From NCBI RefSeq assembly GCF_003243465.1, contig NZ_QFQZ01000012.1, forward strand, positions 1 through 64,000: DNA of 64,000 bases, in the 5' to 3' direction. Source of the DNA: Caulobacter segnis (GTDB taxonomy: Bacteria; Pseudomonadota; Alphaproteobacteria; Caulobacterales; Caulobacteraceae). Shown here piece by piece: positions 39,334-46,193 of the stretch. A model generated the notes under the pieces. That model had not been told where the DNA came from. It worked only from the letters and a program-made list of their open reading frames with translations, and did not search any database. Position 1 is the first letter of the stretch, and each line of letters opens with the position of its first letter. The position numbers and the translations under genes were made by a program.

Positions 39334-39994
39334 AAACCCTCCGCGTCATGAAGGCGGCGGCCACGGCGGTCGCAAGGCCGACGAAGGCGCCGGCGACGAG
39401 GCCGCCGACCGCGCCCAGGATCCAGAGCGGGGCGACCGCCGCGCCCGAAGCCGCGACATAGATCGCCGGCAGGCCCATGGCCCAGCCCGTCGCGTTGCCC
39501 AGGATCCACGGCCAGCGGCTGACGCCCAGGCCGCCCAGCGCCAGGGATTGCGCCCCGCCAAACAGCGCGCCGACCACGAGACCAAAGCCCGCCGCCATCA
39601 GGATCGTCTCGCCGACGCCGGGATCGAAAGTCGCGCCGCCGTCGCCGGTTGCGAAGATCGCGAACGACGATCCGACGGCCCAGCCGACCACCGCCACGGC
39701 GCAGGTCGCCGCCGTCCAGCGCACGACGGAGAGCTGCGGCAGGCGCCGGCTGAGCAGGCTCGCCTGCGTCAAGCCCAGCACCAGCCCTTCCGGCGCGCCC
39801 GACAGCGCCTTCAGCAACAGCATGGCCAGCTGCTGGGCGAGGCCGTCAGGCTCGGGATTGAGGCCGTCGGCCCACACCCACCAACAGGCGCCGAGAACCA
39901 CCCCGAACAGCTCGGCCAGCGCCGTGGCCAGAACCCAGACGCCCCAGCCGCCGCGAGCCCCCTCGCCACGCCCCAGCTCGACCTTCGCCGTCAT
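39332..39994 (-). CDS. Hypothetical multi-spanning membrane protein
   Basis: A 220-residue protein with about six hydrophobic segments (around 22-44, 60-78, 90-112, 130-152, 160-180 and 182-212), rich in Gly, Ala and Val, few conserved polar residues. The N-terminal 18 residues are basic and cytoplasmic. Preceded by GGAGGAGGC on the minus strand. No transporter signature is seen, and I do not recognise a family. Confidence 0.7.
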   Translation of the reverse strand: MTAKVELGRGEGARGGWGVWVLATALAELFGVVLGACWWVWADGLNPEPDGLAQQLAMLLLKALSGAPEGLVLGLTQASLLSRRLPQLSVVRWTAATCAVAVVGWAVGSSFAIFATGDGGATFDPGVGETILMAAGFGLVVGALFGGAQSLALGGLGVSRWPWILGNATGWAMGLPAIYVAASGAAVAPLWILGAVGGLVAGAFVGLATAVAAAFMTRRV

Positions 39995-40107
39995 GCCTCC
40001 TCCCTCCAGAGACTCCGCACGGCTTTGCCCGCGGATCGAACCGATTTACACCCTGCCCTGACACGGCGCGCTTGAGCTCGCGCAAAACTCTCTTTAAGGT
40101 AGCAAAC

Positions 40108-40758
40108 GTGGAAAGTCTCGCCCCTGCCGTTTATCTGACGCTCGCGATCACCGTGGTCGGCGGCTACCTGCTGGGATCGATCCCGTTCGGCCTGATCGCC
40201 ACCCGCCTGGGCGGCGCCGGCGACATCCGGCAGATCGGTTCGGGCAACATCGGCGCGACCAATGTGCTGCGCTCCGGCCGCAAGGATCTGGCTCTGATCA
40301 CCCTGCTGGGCGACGGCGGCAAGGGCGTGGCCGCGGTGCTTCTGGCCCGCTACCTCACCCACGGCAACCCCGCCGTGATCGCCCTGGCCAGCGGAGCGGC
40401 CTTCCTGGGCCACCTGTTCCCCGTGTGGCTGAAGTTCAAGGGCGGCAAAGGCGTCGCCACCTTCTACGGGGTGCTGCTCAGCGCCTGCTGGCCGGTGGGC
40501 GTGCTGGCGGCGATCACCTGGCTGGCCATGGCCGCGCTGTTCCGCATCAGCTCCCTGGCCGCCCTGACCGCCGCCGTCCTGGCCGCCCCCTTCGCCATCG
40601 CCACCGACCAGCCCCGCCCGTTCCTGGGCCTGGCCATCTTCATGGCGATCCTGATCCTGATCCGCCACCGCGAGAACATCGCGCGCTTGCTGGAAGGCGA
40701 GGAGCCGAAGATCGGCAAGAAGAAGACGGCCCCGCCGGCCGCCCCCGAGACGCCGTGA
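40108..40758 (+). CDS. plsY: Acyl-phosphate glycerol-3-phosphate acyltransferase
   Basis: A 216-residue inner-membrane enzyme that acylates glycerol-3-phosphate at the start of phospholipid synthesis. Its three cytoplasmic motifs are present: GSGNIGATNVLR, GDGGKG and FKGGKGVAT. Five hydrophobic segments. The GTG at 40108 follows TAAGGTAGCAAAC and gives the usual N-terminus (YLTLAITVVGGYLLGSIPFG); an upstream TTG has no binding site. The Lys-rich tail (KIGKKKTAPP) is cytoplasmic. The stop overlaps dprA (GTGA). Confidence 0.94.
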   Translation: MESLAPAVYLTLAITVVGGYLLGSIPFGLIATRLGGAGDIRQIGSGNIGATNVLRSGRKDLALITLLGDGGKGVAAVLLARYLTHGNPAVIALASGAAFLGHLFPVWLKFKGGKGVATFYGVLLSACWPVGVLAAITWLAMAALFRISSLAALTAAVLAAPFAIATDQPRPFLGLAIFMAILILIRHRENIARLLEGEEPKIGKKKTAPPAAPETP

Positions 40759-41852
40759 CCCCAAGCCGACTGTCGGACATCCAGCGCCTGGCCTGGCTTC
40801 GCCTGGCGCGCACCGAGACGGTCGGCCCCGTCGCCTTCGACCACCTGCTGGCCCGCTACGGCACGCCCGAGCGGGCCCTGTCGGCCCTGCCCGACCTCTC
40901 CCGCAAGGGCGGCCGCGCCGTCCCGCTTTCCTTGCCGCCGCGCGAGGCGATCGAGCGCGAGCTGGAGGCCGGCGAAGCGCTGGGCGCGCGGCTGCTGTGC
41001 GGCTGCGAGCCGGACTTCCCCTCGCGCCTGGCCGCCCTCGATCCGCCGCCGCCGGTGCTGTGGGCCCTGGGCCGCGCCGAGCTGCTGTCAGAGCCGTCCA
41101 TCGCCATCGTCGGCGCCCGCATCGCTTCGGCCGCCGGCCAACGCTTCGCGCGGCAATTGGCCGGCGAGCTTGGAACCGCAGGCTATGTCGTGGTCTCGGG
41201 CATGGCGCGCGGCATCGACGGCGCGGCGCACGAAGGCTCGCTCGCCACCGGGGCCGTCGCCGTGCTGGGCGGCGGGGTGGCCGACATCTATCCGCCGGAA
41301 CACGACAAGCTGCACGCCCGTCTCGCCGCCGAGGGCTGCATCGTCTCCGAAAGCGCCCCGGACCGCCGCGCCCAGGCCAAGGACTTCCCCCGCCGCAACC
41401 GCATCATCTCGGGCCTGTCGCTGGGCGTCGTCGTGGTCGAGGCCGAGCTCAAGTCCGGCTCGCTGATCACCGCGCGCCTGGCGGCCGAGCAGGGCCGCGA
41501 TGTCTTCGCCGTGCCCGGCTCGCCCCTGGATCCGCGCTCGAAGGGGACCAACGACCTCATCAGGCAGGGCGCGATCCTGTGCGAGGGCGCCGAGGACGTC
41601 CTGCGGTCGCTGGCGGGCGGGTCACGGGTGCGCGAGCGGGACCGCGCCTACGATCCGGAGCCGCCCGCCGACGTCGATCCGGATGGGCTGCGCGAACGCG
41701 TGGCCGCCCTGCTCTCGCCGACGCCGGTCTCTCGCAACGACCTGATCCGCGCGGTCGCCGCCCCGACCTCGGCGGTGATGGCCGCGCTGGTCGAGCTGAG
41801 CCTGGCCGGCCGGGCTGAGTTCCTGGACGGTGGCCTGGTGGCGGGGCTTTAG
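40755..41852 (+). CDS. dprA: DNA processing protein DprA
   Basis: A 365-residue protein that loads RecA on incoming single-stranded DNA in transformation. N-terminal SAM-like helices, then the Rossmann-like core with SIAIVGARIASAAGQ, VVVSGMARGIDGAAH, AVLGGGVADIYPPEH, FPRRNRIISGLSLGVVVVEA, SGSLITARLAAEQGRDVFAVPG and GTNDLIRQGA, and a C-terminal winged helix (about 300-365). GTG start coupled to plsY, a pairing conserved in many proteobacteria. Confidence 0.95.
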   Translation: MTPSRLSDIQRLAWLRLARTETVGPVAFDHLLARYGTPERALSALPDLSRKGGRAVPLSLPPREAIERELEAGEALGARLLCGCEPDFPSRLAALDPPPPVLWALGRAELLSEPSIAIVGARIASAAGQRFARQLAGELGTAGYVVVSGMARGIDGAAHEGSLATGAVAVLGGGVADIYPPEHDKLHARLAAEGCIVSESAPDRRAQAKDFPRRNRIISGLSLGVVVVEAELKSGSLITARLAAEQGRDVFAVPGSPLDPRSKGTNDLIRQGAILCEGAEDVLRSLAGGSRVRERDRAYDPEPPADVDPDGLRERVAALLSPTPVSRNDLIRAVAAPTSAVMAALVELSLAGRAEFLDGGLVAGL

Positions 41853-41878
41853 AAACCGATCCTGATGGGTTATGCTCG

Positions 41879-42118
41879 ATGGTGACCGTTCTTCGCGTGG
41901 AAGGCCTGCGGATCGTGATCTTCTCCAACGACCATGAACCGGCCCACGTCCATGTCTTCGGGGACGGCGAAGCCAAGATCAATCTCCTCGGCGACGAGGG
42001 AAATGCGGAGCTTGTCTGGACCGTTGGTTTCAGCCGCGCCGACGTTCGGCGAGCGGTCGCTGTCGTCGACGATCATCGGGAGATGCTCCTGACGCGTTGG
42101 AGCGAAATGCATGGCTGA
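41879..42118 (+). CDS. DUF4160-family protein
   Basis: A 79-residue protein with the family signature IVIFSNDHEPAHVHVFGDG (residues 12-30), including the D-H-x-P-x-H-x-H core, and a C-terminal helix. It overlaps the DUF2442 gene by 8 nt. DUF4160 and DUF2442 are repeatedly found as pairs and have been proposed as toxin-antitoxin-like modules; biochemical roles are not established to my knowledge. Confidence 0.85.
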   Translation: MVTVLRVEGLRIVIFSNDHEPAHVHVFGDGEAKINLLGDEGNAELVWTVGFSRADVRRAVAVVDDHREMLLTRWSEMHG

Positions 42119-42512
42119 GCTGACCGACGCCCAGATCGACGCCGCCCTAGGGCGAGGCCGGCAAGCCCGGCTTGACGAACCCCGCGCCTGCGCCGCGCGC
42201 TATGATCCGAAGGCGCGGAAGATCACGGTCGACCTGACCAATGGCGCGTCCTTCGCCTTCCCCACGGCGCTGGTGACGGAGTTGGCGAACGCCGAACCGG
42301 CCTCGGTCGCCGCGGTGCAGGTGCTGGGAACGGGCTATGGCCTGCACTGGGAGACTCTGGATCTGGACCTGACCGTGCCAGGCCTGTTGGCTGACCTGTT
42401 CGGAACGCGCGCTCATCTGGCGCGCAGGGCGGGTCTGGCGACGTCGCCGGCCAAGGCGGCGGCCGCCCGGGCCAACGGCGCCAAGGGCGGCAGGCCGCGC
42501 AAAACGGCCTAA
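42111..42512 (+). CDS. DUF2442-family protein
   Basis: A 133-residue protein. The DUF2442 core lies at about 20-90: ARYDPKARKITVDLTNGASF, FPTALVTELANA, then VQVLGTGYGLHWETLDLDLT and VPGLLADLFG. A basic tail (AKAAAARANGAKGGRPRKTA) resembles DNA-binding antitoxin ends. Its stop overlaps the end of the opposite gene by 4 nt. Confidence 0.85.
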   Translation: MAELTDAQIDAALGRGRQARLDEPRACAARYDPKARKITVDLTNGASFAFPTALVTELANAEPASVAAVQVLGTGYGLHWETLDLDLTVPGLLADLFGTRAHLARRAGLATSPAKAAAARANGAKGGRPRKTA

Positions 42513-43348
42513 CCCCCGCGCCGCGCGCCCTTGGCGAACAGCAGGTCGGACCACCGCCAGTGGCCGCCGCCCAGGGCGAAGCGCGCCGCGCCGGGACCGT
42601 CGTTCAGCGAGATCAAGACGAGCCCCCGCATCGGCTCGGCGCGGCAGGCGGCGGGGGCGAAGGCGACCTCCATCATGATCATCTCGCGTAGGCCCGAGAG
42701 ACCGTCGCCCTCCTCGCCGTCGGTGCGCACCCAGTCGCCACTCCAGACCAGCGGCGCGCGACCGGCGCCGACGGTGGCGGCGTGGGCGCGCATCAGCGAG
42801 GCGCGAGCCCGGGGGTTCTTGCGCAGCCCCTCCTGCAGCAGCCGGACCATGTCGCAGCCCGCACCGCCGCCCCCGCCGCCGCTCCCAGAACCGGCGCTGG
42901 CCGCGCCCATCAACTCGGCCTCGCCCAGGCCCATCACCCGGGCCGGCGCGGGCTTGGGATTGGCCGGCAGCGGCGTCACGTCCTTGGGTATAGGGGCCTT
43001 GGTCACGCGCAGCGGCGAGCGCGGTGCGGCCCGCGCCTTGTCCTTGGGCTTCTCCGGCGAAGGCGGCTTCTTCGGCGCGTTCACCGGCGACTTGGGGGCG
43101 TCATGCGGCGCGGGCGGCGGTGGCGGTGGAGGCGGCGGAGGCTCTGGAGGATCCACCAGCGACACCATCACCGACGGGGGCTCCGGCGGCGCGGGGGTCA
43201 CGTGGGCGCTCAGCAGCACCGCCACGGCCGCGGCGTGCGCCGCCAGGCTCACAACCAGGGCCGCGCCCTTGCCGCCACGTCGTCTCCACCGCGCCATCGA
43301 CTCGCCGCGCCACGGACCGAAGCGCCGGTCCGAGGACCTGTGGAGCAT
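42509..43348 (-). CDS. TonB-like Pro-rich membrane-anchored protein
   Basis: A 279-residue frame; an ATG at 43297 (MARWRRRGGKGAALVVSLAAH) gives a better N-terminus, with one transmembrane helix (ALVVSLAAHAAAVAVLLSAH) right after basic residues. A run of ten prolines and a Pro/Lys-rich region follow, as in TonB. The C-terminal 120 residues (from GAGCDMVRLLQEGLRKNPRA) form a small domain with one Cys and end in GGHWRWSDLLFAKG; it does not show the TonB C-terminal YP motif. It may be an envelope-spanning linker. Function uncertain. Confidence 0.65.
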   Translation of the reverse strand: MLHRSSDRRFGPWRGESMARWRRRGGKGAALVVSLAAHAAAVAVLLSAHVTPAPPEPPSVMVSLVDPPEPPPPPPPPPPAPHDAPKSPVNAPKKPPSPEKPKDKARAAPRSPLRVTKAPIPKDVTPLPANPKPAPARVMGLGEAELMGAASAGSGSGGGGGGAGCDMVRLLQEGLRKNPRARASLMRAHAATVGAGRAPLVWSGDWVRTDGEEGDGLSGLREMIMMEVAFAPAACRAEPMRGLVLISLNDGPGAARFALGGGHWRWSDLLFAKGARRGG

Positions 43349-43405
43349 GGCTCCACGTCAGGAAGTGGGCGAATGGCCACGCTTGGCGGCCTCCGTCGGG
43401 CCCGT

Positions 43406-44938
43406 TCAGCCCGCGGACAGGACGGTGTTGATGCCGATCAGCAGGCCGGCGGCGGTGATCGGCTTGGCGATATGGAGGTCCGCGCCCGCATCGAGCGCTT
43501 CGGCCCGATGGTGGTCCATGGCGTTGGCGCTGAGCACCGCGATCGGCGTGCGCGGCAGCCCCGCGCCGGCCTCCTCCCCGCGGATAGCGCGAATGGCGGT
43601 CAGGCCGTCCATGACCGGCATCTGCATGTCCATCAGGACCACGTCGAACGGATTTCCCCGCCAGGCCTCGAGGCCGATGGCGCCGTTGTCGGCCACGCGG
43701 AGCGCGACGTCGGCCTGCTCGAGGATCATGCGGACGACCTGCTGGTTGGTCGGATTGTCCTCGACCAGCAGCACCCGCAGCGGACGATCAAGATCGGCGG
43801 TCGCGGCCTGGCGTTCGTCGGCGCTGTCCTCGTCCGCCCACGCCAGGGGAAGGCTCACCGAGAAGACGCTGCCCTGCCCCGGCCGCGAGCTGGCGGTGAT
43901 CGATCCGCCCATCAGATCGACCAGGGCCCTGGTGATCGAGAGCCCCAGGCCCACCCCGCCGAACCGGCGCGCCAGTCCCCCCTCGACCTGATGGAAGTGC
44001 TGGAACAGCGCCTCGGCCTCGGCCTCGTCGAAGCCCACGCCGCTGTCCTCCACGACCATCAGCAGGTTGGGAACGCCCTCGCGCTCCTCGACCGCCAGGT
44101 CGACCGCGACGCCGCCCGCCTGGGTGAACTTGACGGCGTTGGACGTCAGATTGTTGAGGATCTGCTTGAGGCGGACGCCATCGCCGACCAGGCGACGGTC
44201 AAGGCCAGCACCCAGGCGCTCGCTGAACGCCAGACCCTTGCCCTGCGCCGCCAGGGCGGTGAGATCCAGCACGCCCCGCAGGTCGTCCAGAGGCCTGAAC
44301 GGCCGTGTCTCGAGCGACAGGGTCGCCGCCTCGACCTTGGAGATCTCCAGGATGTCGCCGACGAGGCGCTCCAGGGTCACGGCCGACGATTCGATCAGCG
44401 CCACCATATCCTGCTGGCGGGCGGTGAGCCCGGTCCCGCGCAGCGCGCCCAACACGCCGATCACGCCATTGAGCGGCGTGCGGATCTCGTGGCTGACATT
44501 GGCCAGGAAGTCGGCTTTCACCCGTTGCGCGGCCTGGGCTTCCTGGCGCGCCTTGGGCACCTCGGCCTCATAGGCGCGCTTGGCGACGGCGCGGATCAAG
44601 GCAACGTGGATGCGGCCGGGCAGGCCGTCGGCGTCCTTTTCCTGCATGGCGTTCAGCAGGATCGGCACGCGGACGCCGTCCGGCCGCCGAATGTCCAGGG
44701 CGATCTCCTCGACGCGCCCCTCGACCGCCAGCTGCGGCTGCAGCCGTCCCTCGACCAGGATCCGGCTGGCCACGGTCAGCAGCGTCGTGAACTTGGGCGA
44801 CGCGCCCAGCGCCTCTGACGAGCGGCCCGAAACGTCCAGGACATAGCGGTTGGCGGACAGGATGCCCCATTCAGGATTCAGCACCAGCAGGCCGCACGGC
44901 GCGAGATCTTGCAGCCCAACCGCCGCGTCGTGGGACAT
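43406..44938 (-). CDS. PAS-containing hybrid histidine kinase
   Basis: A 510-residue cytoplasmic hybrid kinase. PAS domain (about 8-115), HisKA with H-box FLANVSHEIRTPLNGVIG (His150), HATPase with NNLTSNAVKF (about 262-271), EDSGVGF and GGVGLGLSI, and a C-terminal receiver with VEDN and phospho-Asp437 (VLMDMQMPVMDG). The ATG at 44938 is chosen because the frame upstream overlaps the hydrolase gene and is Arg/Pro-rich. It is 17 nt downstream of an RsbQ-like hydrolase on the same strand, so the two are probably co-transcribed, and the PAS domain may sense a product of that enzyme. Confidence 0.9.
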   Translation of the reverse strand: MSHDAAVGLQDLAPCGLLVLNPEWGILSANRYVLDVSGRSSEALGASPKFTTLLTVASRILVEGRLQPQLAVEGRVEEIALDIRRPDGVRVPILLNAMQEKDADGLPGRIHVALIRAVAKRAYEAEVPKARQEAQAAQRVKADFLANVSHEIRTPLNGVIGVLGALRGTGLTARQQDMVALIESSAVTLERLVGDILEISKVEAATLSLETRPFRPLDDLRGVLDLTALAAQGKGLAFSERLGAGLDRRLVGDGVRLKQILNNLTSNAVKFTQAGGVAVDLAVEEREGVPNLLMVVEDSGVGFDEAEAEALFQHFHQVEGGLARRFGGVGLGLSITRALVDLMGGSITASSRPGQGSVFSVSLPLAWADEDSADERQAATADLDRPLRVLLVEDNPTNQQVVRMILEQADVALRVADNGAIGLEAWRGNPFDVVLMDMQMPVMDGLTAIRAIRGEEAGAGLPRTPIAVLSANAMDHHRAEALDAGADLHIAKPITAAGLLIGINTVLSAG

Positions 44939-44955
44939 CTGGACGCCAGGCTCCG

Positions 44956-45765
44956 TCAGTGTCGGCTGGCGCGCGCGTCGTCTAGGAAGGCGCGCATCGC
45001 CTCGACCACCGCCCCCGGCGCGGTCAGGTGCGGGCTGTGACCGGCGGCTTCCAGAACGACGCGTCGGCTGCCGGGGATGGCGGCGTGGACGAAGGCGCCG
45101 ACCTGCGGCGGGGCCAGAGTGTCCTCGCTGCGCTCGATCAGCAGCGTCGGCGTGACGACCTTCCCGCAATCGGCGCGGTGGTCGGACAGGAAGGTCGCGC
45201 GGGCGAAGTCCTTGGCGACGTCTGGATCGATGCGGCAGACGCTCGCCCGCCATTCGTCCTGGAACGCGTCGTCGGCGACGACGGCGGGGGCGATCGCGCC
45301 AGACCAGTCCATCTGGTTCTTGGCCAGCAATTCGAGCAGGTCCTCCAGATCCGCCTCGTCGAACCCGCCGAAATAGTCTCCGTCGTTGGCGAACCGCGGC
45401 GAGGCCCCGATCAGCACAAGCCGCGAGAACAGGTCCGGCCGCCGGCCGGCCGCCAGCACGCCGATCATCGCGCTGACCGAATGGCCGACGAACACGACGT
45501 CGCGCAAGCCCTGCGTCTCGCAGATCTCGATGACGTCGGTAGCGTAGCCTTCCAGACCCGCATACTTGTCCTGGTCATAGGCGCCGACATCCGAGGCGCC
45601 CGCGCCGACGTGGTCAAAGAGCGCCACCTTGGCGTGGTCGACGAAGTGCGGGGCCACCAGCCGCCACATAGACTGGTCGCAGCCGAAACCGTGAGCGAAC
45701 AGCACGGTTTGGCCGCCCTCGCCCAGGATGGTGACATTGTTGCGATGCTTGACGTTCATGGCCAC
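44956..45765 (-). CDS. RsbQ-like alpha/beta hydrolase
   Basis: A 269-residue protein resembling Bacillus RsbQ along its length: HGFGCDQSMWRLVAPHF, VALFDHVGAGASDVGAYD, DVVFVGHSVSAMIGVLA, LIGASPRFANDGDYFGGFDE, TFLSDHRADCGKV and EAAGHSPHLTAPG. The triad is Ser96 (GHSVS), an Asp near 215 (ERSEDT) and His243 (GHSPH). RsbQ and the related plant strigolactone/karrikin receptors handle a small lipophilic ligand; RsbQ feeds the PAS domain of RsbP. Here the neighbour is a PAS histidine kinase. Confidence 0.92.
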   Translation of the reverse strand: MAMNVKHRNNVTILGEGGQTVLFAHGFGCDQSMWRLVAPHFVDHAKVALFDHVGAGASDVGAYDQDKYAGLEGYATDVIEICETQGLRDVVFVGHSVSAMIGVLAAGRRPDLFSRLVLIGASPRFANDGDYFGGFDEADLEDLLELLAKNQMDWSGAIAPAVVADDAFQDEWRASVCRIDPDVAKDFARATFLSDHRADCGKVVTPTLLIERSEDTLAPPQVGAFVHAAIPGSRRVVLEAAGHSPHLTAPGAVVEAMRAFLDDARASRH

Positions 45766-45848
45766 GGCCTCCGGCGCAGATGACGCGCCGAGGCGCTAGG
45801 TTCGCCCCGCCCGCCATCGTTCGCCGGATCGGGAGCGCGCATAATTCG

Positions 45849-46019
45849 CTAGACGGTCATGTCCAGGACAAGCCCCGTCCCGGCGGCCGGCGCGGCGCGC
45901 ACGGCCTCCTTCATCCGATTGGCGAGATCCGCGCGTTCGGCGTTGGAGGTTACGGGCTTGATCGGGCGGATCGGCGAGACATAGGCCTCGGTGGCGATCC
46001 TGTTGACGGTTAGGTCCAT
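45849..46019 (-). CDS. Small conserved-looking protein (56 aa)
   Basis: A 56-codon frame: MDLTVNRIATEAYVSPIRPI, then KPVTSNAERADLANRMKEAV and a TGLVLDMTV end. Composition is balanced and protein-like, without the Arg/Pro bias of chance frames in this DNA. The binding site is weak. The SPIRPIKPV stretch and the following amphipathic helix recall small flagellum- or secretion-linked proteins, but no family is claimed. It stands alone between the RsbQ-like gene and topA. Confidence 0.55.
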   Translation of the reverse strand: MDLTVNRIATEAYVSPIRPIKPVTSNAERADLANRMKEAVRAAPAAGTGLVLDMTV

Positions 46020-46193
46020 CGGCGAACAGTCACAAAACCAGGCAAGAAAACTCGCACAAGCGTCTTAACAAGCGGCTACCAGCGGCCCAAAGCGCGGCCG
46101 TTCGGCAGAGCCCGCGTTGACAGACCCCCAAGCGGGCCCCACTTTCCCCGGCGCTCGCCTCCCGGGCGATCCGCCTTCCAGCCCAGAGTCATA

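Noticed and set aside
44939..45253. N-terminal 105-codon extension of the hybrid histidine kinase
   Set aside because: It overlaps the RsbQ-like gene in another frame and is Arg/Pro-rich; the ATG at 44938 begins a normal PAS domain.
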